Source of the DNA: Candidatus Bathyarchaeota archaeon | GTDB taxonomy: Archaea > Thermoproteota > Bathyarchaeia > 40CM-2-53-6 > FEN-987 | Assembly (NCBI GenBank): GCA_022865625.1 | Contig: JALHTB010000166.1 | Location: 1 to 64,000, forward strand | Reading direction: 5' to 3' | DNA: 64,000 nucleotides | Shown: piece after piece, positions 58,146 through 64,000 of the stretch | Layout: each line of letters starts with the position of its first letter | How positions within the stretch are numbered: position 1 is the stretch's first letter | Notes under the pieces: model-generated | What the model was told of the DNA's origin: nothing | Seen by the model: the letters and a program-made list of their open reading frames with translations, nothing else | Databases searched by the model: none | Position numbers and translations under genes: made by a program

Positions 58146-59387
58146 ATGAGATCGCAAGACATTTTCATCTTGGCCTTTAAGGCATTGAAGGATCGAAAGC
58201 TCAGAAGTGGCCTAACCGTTCTCGGAATAACCATAGGGACCTCAATGATTGTTGCGTTGATAGCCTCCACAACGGGATTGACTGCAAACATTACTAAGCA
58301 AATATCGAAGATGGGGGTCACCACACTCACAATCATGCCGACGGGCAGGACGGTTCACGTAACGGATGAAGATGTGGCAGCTCTCGAGAATCTCGAAGGT
58401 GTCAGGGACGTCATCCCATACTATTCGAGCAGACTTCAGATAAACTACGGTTCAACGACGCTGTCAGTTCAGATCTACGGACTCGACCACAACAAGCTCT
58501 TCTCACTCTACCAAGGCCTGGAGCTTGATCGAGGAGGTCTTGCTGACCCCTATGACCCGACAGGAGCGGTCGTAGGATCATCCATCTCTAGGCCTCCGGA
58601 ACAGGATCTGCCCTCGGTTGACATCAATGAGCTGCTCGTACTCGAGCAGCAGAGTACAGGAAGAACGCGAGGCCCCAGCTATGCCTACCTGGTGAAAGGG
58701 GTGCTGAAATCCTTTGGCGCTGCAGGCTTTCTCAACATCGATGAATCAGTATTCATTTCTTTGGTTGCAGCGCGATTGTCGTTCAAGCTCACGTACTATT
58801 CAGGAGTGTATGTTATCGCCAATTCTCCTGCGGAGGTTTCTCTGGCTCAGACAAACATTCAGGACTACTTCGGAACCAACGTGCGAGTGATGGGTGCCCA
58901 ATCTATGCTGGAGACTGTTCAGTCGATAACGAATCAGTTGACCTTTTTCATGGGAGGAATAGCTGCAGTGTCTCTCTTCGTTGCTGGTGTGGGCATCACG
59001 AACACGATGTTTGTGTCGATCATGGAACGGACAAGGGAGATTGGCGTGCTGAAAGCGATTGGATATAGGGCTCGAAACATACTCATGATGTTTCTGGCAG
59101 AAGCAAGCATGACTGGAGTCATAGGAGGATTCCTCGGAACCGTAGTCGGTGTACTTCTCTCGTTTCTGCTCACGGGAGGACTAGCAGGCATGGGGGGAGG
59201 TATGGGGGGCCAAAGAATGATGGGACCTTCACAGGGTTCGTCATCTGTAGGATTTACGCCTCTGATAACTTCTGATCTTATGATGTTCTCACTTCTGTTC
59301 CCGATCGGGATTTCGATTGTGGCTGGGATGTATCCCGCTTGGAGAGCCTCACGATTGAATATAGTGCTTGCATTGAAGTATGAATGA
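58146..59387 (+). CDS. FtsX/MacB-type ABC permease
   Basis: 413 residues with the MacB fold: an N-terminal helix after R-K-L-R-S-G-L-T-V-L-G-I-T-I-G, a large extracellular MacB_PCD-like domain (about 55-260) and three C-terminal helices. The FtsX signature R-E-I-G-V-L-K-A-I-G-Y-R is near 295, and P-A-W-R-A-S-R-L closes it. A Gly/Met-rich loop (G-M-G-G-G-M-G-G, about 345-360) between the last helices is unusual. GAGGTGA a few nt before the ATG fixes the start. It probably performs mechanotransmission or export of a surface component with the flanking partners. Confidence 0.9.
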   Translation: MRSQDIFILAFKALKDRKLRSGLTVLGITIGTSMIVALIASTTGLTANITKQISKMGVTTLTIMPTGRTVHVTDEDVAALENLEGVRDVIPYYSSRLQINYGSTTLSVQIYGLDHNKLFSLYQGLELDRGGLADPYDPTGAVVGSSISRPPEQDLPSVDINELLVLEQQSTGRTRGPSYAYLVKGVLKSFGAAGFLNIDESVFISLVAARLSFKLTYYSGVYVIANSPAEVSLAQTNIQDYFGTNVRVMGAQSMLETVQSITNQLTFFMGGIAAVSLFVAGVGITNTMFVSIMERTREIGVLKAIGYRARNILMMFLAEASMTGVIGGFLGTVVGVLLSFLLTGGLAGMGGGMGGQRMMGPSQGSSSVGFTPLITSDLMMFSLLFPIGISIVAGMYPAWRASRLNIVLALKYE

Positions 59388-62281
59388 AGCGAGTCACACA
59401 TCGAAATTGCGAATCGTCGATCTTCAGACAACAACGGTGCCTGTCAATGCATACACGACTTCAAAGCTGTCAGACATTCTTCAAGGTAATCGTCGTACTC
59501 CTGCTTGTTCTATCCTCTCAGCTTCTGTCACAGCCGGTGGCGGTCGCAGTGATCGGAGACAAAGCCACAGTATCTCCTGGGAAGATTCCTTACCCTGCTC
59601 CCAAGAATGACACAGACCATTATCTAGGCAATAGCACGTTTCGAGACGGCGTAAATGTGCAACTTGAGTACCCGCGATCATTCATTCTTCAAGAAACGGT
59701 TGGGGATCTTGTCTTCAGACTCAACCTGAGGGCGCCAGTGGACCGAACTGACATCTACATTCCACCCGAGTTCAAGGTCAATACCGGTAAGGGCTATATC
59801 TGGTCAAGCATAAACAACAGCTATGCCCAGATCGGCATATCCAAACTGTCGAGCTCACATAAGACAGCTCCAAATTGGTATGATGTTTCAGTAACCAACT
59901 CGGGGAACAAAACGGGGCCTTCTTCGTATTCCAGCAAGGGAACGATATGGCCGGGGAACTACACCGTAAGGCTATTCAACACAACAGCACCCAGTGTAGT
60001 AGGCCGGTATTTCTTCAAGGTTTTCACGGGCGGAACATCAATCGGTGCCATGAACTTTCCTTCAGTGGTTGTGTCTGCAGATCCGAATCCGGCGTATGTT
60101 TCTGGGTTCGTGAAGTATGGAGGTCATGTTAATGGCTTTGGCTATGGTGGGGATCCCGCTGCCTCCTTCTATGGGCATCCGATCGGGTCCAGTGGCCCAG
60201 CTGGGCTTTTGAATTATACGGAAGGTGGGAAGGTGATGGCTATGGGCGTAACGCCGGAGGGGCGAATAGTCGTCGGTCAAGCCTACTTCAACTCGACCAG
60301 CAGCAACTATACGTTGTATGGGCTTGCTGCTGGACGTTACCGTTTGAATGCGACGGCTGCAGGATTCTCGCCGGCAGAGCTATCCTACAACGTAATGCTC
60401 AAGTCCGGGCAATCGTTGACAGGAGTTGATATCTTTCTTGAACGCAGTCCCAGTCTTTCAGTCCAGGTGCTGTCAAGAAGAATGGGGGAGCCGGAGCCGT
60501 GGGGGGTTTACTATGTTGCTGGCAAAAAGAGTAGCAAGAACGTGACTCTTGAGATCTTGGACTATGCGAATCTCACAGTGGTGTCGCGTATAGCCGAGGA
60601 GGCAGCTGGCCCAGAAAAGACAGACTACGTGTTCAACTATAACGGTTCAAAAGATTTGGATGGGCATATACCTCAGGAAGCGGCGGGCCACGTCGCAGGC
60701 ATATCCCTTGGAGCATACTGCCTTAGGGTCTGGGTGAACGGTTACATTCAGCCAAGCGCGTTAAACGAGTATGTGCTTAGACGTGACTGCGCTGTCTCCT
60801 TCTCCCAGAACGAACAGCACAGGCGTATTGATCTTCCGCTTGAGAAGACCGGAACCCTCACGGTGACGGTTCATTTTCTGAATTCCACTCAGACGCGGTT
60901 GAGCTGTGTCCTTTTTTCGGGCACGCTGAAGGTGGAGGCGTATGATGTTGATGATGTGCTTCGGGCAAGCAATTCAACCTCCGTTAAGGTTGGGCCGAAT
61001 TCATGGAACGTTTCGCTTACGGGGCCTTCGGGGACGGGGAAAGGTTACGGTCTGCCTCCTGGCATCTACAAGATCAAAGCAACTTTTCCAGGCTACGTTC
61101 AGGATCCGGATGAACACAAGATCACGATTGGAGGTGGCAATTCCTCAACAAGCCTGCACATGCTGCTGATGGGTAGGCTCAATCTTGCTGTTTTTTCTGT
61201 CAATTGGCAGAGGCCCCCAACGGCAATTCTTTGGGGATACCCGAACTCAACGATCACCGTAGAGATTAGGGACGTGTATGGTGTTGAAGTGTACAAGACG
61301 GTCAAAGGTATGCAACCAAAAAAAGTGAAGCCTTGCGCTGTGAATTTCACTGATGTGACAGATTTCGATGATAAGACTGGCCGACCATCCGTAACCTATT
61401 CGATTTACGTCTTCACCTGCGGATACTATCAAGAGGAGCCAGTGTTCTTCTCTGTAGGGAGATGTGGAATAGCTGACATATCAGTATCCGTGAAAGAAGG
61501 CGTACGAATAGGAGTCACATTGGTCTTTGAGAAGCAGAGGATTCTCGACTCGATAGACACCTACAAAACTGATTGGATATTTGACTGGAGCAGAGTTCCA
61601 GTTCGGTTCGAGATATATGATTCAAGAGCCCAGTTTGTTGGGGCAAACACGACCTATGTGAAAAGCACAGCAGTGGTTTTCTCCTCGACTATTGTAGGCT
61701 TCAAGAGCTACTCGGGCAGCCGGGTGGAGACAAGATGGGCTAACTACTACGACACGACGGATGGGAGTGGGCAGAAGGATTACGGGTTGAAACCAGATCT
61801 ATACACAGTGAAGGTATTCGTTCCTGGCTACTATCAACAGAGTGATCCTACTCTGGATCTGAGAACACCTCGATCTGTCAACGCCACGATAGTGATGCAG
61901 AGAATGGGGCATCTCTCCGGAACGGTCCTCGCATTCAACCCAATGTACGAGAAGTACATGAGAATCTCATGGATCTCCGTTGACGTTCTAGGGCAAGACA
62001 CCACGCTGCGAACCTGCACCCTCGACGGGCTCTACGAGCTTTGGGTCAATCCAGGATCCTACCTCATGATCTTCTCACTTCCAGACTATCAGACAAAATC
62101 CCTCCGAATGCAAGTGACCGAGGGATCAGACATTCCAAGAAACTTAGAACTACTTCCCCTCGGAATGTCGATTCGATCACACCTCCAGCTTCTTGCCTTA
62201 CCATCAGTCTGGTTCCACACGGGATTTGATCTCAGCGTCCTGGAGCTGGCTCAACCTGAAGGCGGACTCTCGAAAGAGTAA
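59384..62281 (+). CDS. Giant exported surface protein of the exporter operon
   Basis: 965 residues. A signal/anchor helix near 33-50 (V-I-V-V-L-L-L-V-L-S-S) is followed by a long ectodomain. It is made of several beta-sandwich units resembling carboxypeptidase-regulatory-like or PEGA domains: Y-T-L-Y-G-L-A-A-G-R-Y-R-L-N-A-T, L-P-P-G-I-Y-K-I-K-A-T-F-P-G-Y, L-K-P-D-L-Y-T-V-K-V-F-V-P-G-Y and a last V-N-P-G-S-Y-L-M-I-F. Many N-x-S/T sites suggest glycosylation. No C-terminal membrane helix or sorting signal is obvious. The ATG lies in the permease stop (ATGA); a second ATG 63 nt on is possible. The tight coupling suggests it is the cargo or the outer component of the exporter. Confidence 0.75.
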   Translation: MKRVTHRNCESSIFRQQRCLSMHTRLQSCQTFFKVIVVLLLVLSSQLLSQPVAVAVIGDKATVSPGKIPYPAPKNDTDHYLGNSTFRDGVNVQLEYPRSFILQETVGDLVFRLNLRAPVDRTDIYIPPEFKVNTGKGYIWSSINNSYAQIGISKLSSSHKTAPNWYDVSVTNSGNKTGPSSYSSKGTIWPGNYTVRLFNTTAPSVVGRYFFKVFTGGTSIGAMNFPSVVVSADPNPAYVSGFVKYGGHVNGFGYGGDPAASFYGHPIGSSGPAGLLNYTEGGKVMAMGVTPEGRIVVGQAYFNSTSSNYTLYGLAAGRYRLNATAAGFSPAELSYNVMLKSGQSLTGVDIFLERSPSLSVQVLSRRMGEPEPWGVYYVAGKKSSKNVTLEILDYANLTVVSRIAEEAAGPEKTDYVFNYNGSKDLDGHIPQEAAGHVAGISLGAYCLRVWVNGYIQPSALNEYVLRRDCAVSFSQNEQHRRIDLPLEKTGTLTVTVHFLNSTQTRLSCVLFSGTLKVEAYDVDDVLRASNSTSVKVGPNSWNVSLTGPSGTGKGYGLPPGIYKIKATFPGYVQDPDEHKITIGGGNSSTSLHMLLMGRLNLAVFSVNWQRPPTAILWGYPNSTITVEIRDVYGVEVYKTVKGMQPKKVKPCAVNFTDVTDFDDKTGRPSVTYSIYVFTCGYYQEEPVFFSVGRCGIADISVSVKEGVRIGVTLVFEKQRILDSIDTYKTDWIFDWSRVPVRFEIYDSRAQFVGANTTYVKSTAVVFSSTIVGFKSYSGSRVETRWANYYDTTDGSGQKDYGLKPDLYTVKVFVPGYYQQSDPTLDLRTPRSVNATIVMQRMGHLSGTVLAFNPMYEKYMRISWISVDVLGQDTTLRTCTLDGLYELWVNPGSYLMIFSLPDYQTKSLRMQVTEGSDIPRNLELLPLGMSIRSHLQLLALPSVWFHTGFDLSVLELAQPEGGLSKE

Positions 62282-62287
62282 CGACTC

Positions 62288-63262
62288 ATGATTCGTTTCG
62301 GAGTATGCTCACCTCAGGATGGCATGCGATTTCAAGAACTGAAAGAAACGATTCTGGAAGCTGAGAGACTAGGCTTCGATTCGTTCTGGTTGTTTGACCA
62401 CTTGTTCGGTTTCCCTTTGCCCGGCCGCACGCCGTTCTTGGAATGTTGGACGACGTTGTCTGCTCTGTCAACATTGACAAACCGTATTCGCTTGGGCACA
62501 CTTGTCACGAACATTCAGTACAGGCCTCCTTCGTTGATTGCCAAAATGGCCGCCACCTTAGACGTGATAAGCGGTGGCAGATCGGAACTCGGTTTGGGCG
62601 CGGGTGGAACAGGCAGAGCCGCTTGGCATCAAAAACTTGGGTACATCCCAGAATATGCTGCGTACGGAACATGTTTTCCCGAGAAACCCTCCACTAGGAT
62701 TCGGAGACTCGATGAAGCTGCAGAGGTGATCAAGCTCATGTGGACAAAGGAACAGGCAACCTACGATGGAGCATATTACAAGATCAGGAGCGCTGTATGT
62801 GATCCTAGACCAATCCAGAAACCTCACCCTAGAATCTGGATCGCTGGAGGAGGTGAAAAGCTCCTATTACGAGTCGCTGCAAGGAGAGCGAATGGCACCA
62901 ATTTCGCATGGGATCTGTCGCCCACAGACTTCAGACGTAAGCTCTCCATACTGAGAGGCCATTGCGAGACTGCGGGAACAGACTTCACTAGTATCACAAA
63001 GTCACTCTCTGCAGGTGTTTTGATCGCAAACGAGGAAAGTCAGATGGACGCCATGAAGAAGGATCTGATGAGAAGGTATCTTGAAGTGGAGGGAAATGTG
63101 CCGTACGCTCTCAGAGAGAGTGGACTCGTCGGGACTCCCCATCAATGTGGACAGAAATTGAGAGAGTTTGTTGAGGCTGGAGCAGAATACTTCATGCTTG
63201 TCTTTAGCGACCTCGGCCAGATGAAGCTTTTCGGAGAAACAGTTCTTCCCCAATTCAGCTAG
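62288..63262 (+). CDS. LLM-class (luciferase-like) flavin- or F420-dependent oxidoreductase
   Basis: 324 residues of the bacterial-luciferase fold. Typical blocks: A-E-R-L-G-F-D-S-F-W-L-F-D-H near the N-terminus, L-S-A-L-S-T-L-T-N-R-I-R-L-G-T, D-V-I-S-G-G-R-S-E-L-G-L-G-A-G and the late V-G-T-P-H-Q-C-G. The F-D-H start and W-I-A-G-G-G motif fit the archaeal F420-dependent group better than FMN luciferases, though cofactor cannot be fixed by eye. Substrate unknown. It begins only 6 nt after the surface-protein stop, so it may ride on the exporter transcript. It is convergent with the pyroglutamyl peptidase, 2 nt apart. Confidence 0.88.
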   Translation: MIRFGVCSPQDGMRFQELKETILEAERLGFDSFWLFDHLFGFPLPGRTPFLECWTTLSALSTLTNRIRLGTLVTNIQYRPPSLIAKMAATLDVISGGRSELGLGAGGTGRAAWHQKLGYIPEYAAYGTCFPEKPSTRIRRLDEAAEVIKLMWTKEQATYDGAYYKIRSAVCDPRPIQKPHPRIWIAGGGEKLLLRVAARRANGTNFAWDLSPTDFRRKLSILRGHCETAGTDFTSITKSLSAGVLIANEESQMDAMKKDLMRRYLEVEGNVPYALRESGLVGTPHQCGQKLREFVEAGAEYFMLVFSDLGQMKLFGETVLPQFS

Positions 63263-63264
63263 AG

Positions 63265-63888
63265 TCAGAGAAGACTCTTCTTTATCGCGATTTCAATTCC
63301 TTTGCGCATCGTTTCCAAAGACATGCTTGGTGTTTGGGTCCTAGTCTTCAGATATTTCTCAGCCGCTTGACTCGGTAGATTCGGGATGTGGATGAACCCA
63401 GCCTTTGCATCCAATCCGTTCTTTGCTATGTGATTGAGGCTGGTGTACATGATGAAGTTGCAGAGATACATGCCGGCCGTATTGGACACTGAGGCTGGGA
63501 TTTCGTTCGAGAGTAAGGCTGCAACTATCTTCTTGATCGGAATGGTTGCGAGGTATGCTGTAGGACCGTTCGGATCTATCGGAGCGTCCAGAGGCTTGGA
63601 TCCAGAGGCGTCGGGAATAGAGAAGTCAGCCACGTTTACTGCGACTCGTTCTACTGAGAGATCCATTCGTCCTGGTGCAAGTCCGAGGTTGAGGACTAGT
63701 CTCGGATGAAGTGAGTCGATTAGTCTAGGTATGATTCGAGAGACTTCTTTGGCGGATACCTTCAGCCTCACTCCTTTGATTCTGCAACCGGAGATTCGGT
63801 TGCCATTTAGAAGCTTCGCGACTTCCCAGGTGGGATTTGTTCTCTCTTTTCCGTATGGGCCAAAGCCAGTTACCAGCACTTGATCCAA
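63265..63888 (-). CDS. pcp: Pyroglutamyl peptidase I (family C15)
   Basis: 207-residue cytoplasmic cysteine peptidase that removes N-terminal pyroglutamate. The catalytic triad is visible: Glu in L-S-V-E-R-V-A-V-N (about residue 80), Cys in A-G-M-Y-L-C-N-F (about 143) and His in G-F-I-H-I-P (about 166). The opening V-L-V-T-G-F-G-P-Y-G and the N-P-T-W loop are standard. The start is TTG (63888) with an A/T box, AACTTAAG on the minus strand, around 63930-63940. This enzyme fits a lifestyle based on peptide degradation. The remaining 110 bp to the window edge show nothing else. Confidence 0.93.
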   Translation of the reverse strand: MDQVLVTGFGPYGKERTNPTWEVAKLLNGNRISGCRIKGVRLKVSAKEVSRIIPRLIDSLHPRLVLNLGLAPGRMDLSVERVAVNVADFSIPDASGSKPLDAPIDPNGPTAYLATIPIKKIVAALLSNEIPASVSNTAGMYLCNFIMYTSLNHIAKNGLDAKAGFIHIPNLPSQAAEKYLKTRTQTPSMSLETMRKGIEIAIKKSLL

Positions 63889-64000
63889 TTGCTCTCACGC
63901 CACGCATTCGCCAATAGCCATCAGTACTCTTAAGTTTTCAGAGTCATGTGCCTGCAAGCACGCGCTAATACGAACTAGATGATCGATGTTGCGTACGGGA

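Noticed and set aside
62288..63262. LLM oxidoreductase as a functional part of the exporter
   Set aside because: The 6-nt spacing permits co-transcription, but the enzyme family has no known link to export; treated as a neighbour only.
1..64000. CRISPR arrays, rRNA genes, complete insertion sequences, integrases
   Set aside because: No regularly spaced repeats, rRNA-like conserved stretches, transposase or integrase motifs were seen on either strand.

Overview
This window is archaeal. It carries an archaeal/eukaryotic-type translation and tRNA-modification set (ABCE1, Kae1, Sua5, eL37, an LSm protein, a GPN-loop GTPase, an archaeal-type AdoMet synthetase), TATA-like boxes about 25-35 nt before several starts, many TTG/GTG starts and a tRNA with two probable introns. 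The small Sulfolobus-type SSB, the SMC-ScpA-ScpB operon and the many large membrane-anchored surface proteins suggest a TACK-group (Thermoproteota) organism, possibly Bathyarchaeia-like. That placement is inference only; no search could be run. ADP-forming acetyl-CoA synthetase, an amino-acid ABC importer, aminotransferases and a LarA-type racemase suggest a heterotroph that uses amino acids.

Layout. 0-9.5 kb: a metallopeptidase-like gene cut by the left edge, SSB, flavodoxin, a FAH-family enzyme, a frameshifted rubrerythrin, a PAP2-like membrane protein, a histone-deacetylase-family amidohydrolase, tRNA-Val followed directly by a 5'-truncated M20 peptidase, the LSm-eL37 pair, two tandem Thr-rich surface proteins, a PUA protein and a CARDB surface protein. 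9.5-23.4 kb: glycosyltransferase, the t6A genes sua5-kae1, a tiny acidic ORF, ABCE1, a metzincin-like surface protease, CinA-like protein, a structured RNA candidate, GPN GTPase, an ECF S-component with a DUF4430-like partner, acdB, a coiled-coil protein, MTA phosphorylase and a cis-prenyltransferase. 23.4-32.2 kb: a block of surface proteins (beta-propeller, InlB-like repeats, M6 protease, a carboxypeptidase-regulatory-like domain) with a methyltransferase. 32.3-41.6 kb: smc-scpA-scpB, AdoMet synthetase facing an HTH-CBS regulator across a perfect 22-bp palindrome, ilvE, and a cysteinyl-tRNA-synthetase-like ligase without the anticodon domain and without key zinc ligands. 42-48.5 kb: a probable amino-acid island (ACT-domain regulator, small Cys-rich ORF, SBP-permease-ATPase-permease, aminotransferase, LarA). 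48.6-54.2 kb: tRNA-Ile, a histidine phosphatase, a SIMPL protein, small or decayed ORFs and more surface proteins. 54.3-56.1 kb: a minus-strand block that looks like a decayed virus packaging module. 56.1-62.3 kb: a tight five-gene operon with a MacB/FtsX-type ABC exporter and a 965-residue surface protein. It is followed by a luciferase-like oxidoreductase and pyroglutamyl peptidase.

How the genes fit together. Two themes stand out. One is the cell surface: many exported proteins share a few modules (Thr-rich stalks, InlB-like GWYxxG/GWTG repeats, carboxypeptidase-regulatory-like domains, CARDB domains and a recurring C-terminal anchor), plus proteases and a dedicated exporter. The other is sulfur/amino-acid metabolism: AdoMet synthetase, MTA phosphorylase, the CysRS-like ligase, BCAT, the importer and LarA, with two nearby regulators, each next to or overlapping a palindrome that could be its operator.

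Few computations could be done, so residue positions are approximate and family calls rest on motifs read by eye.
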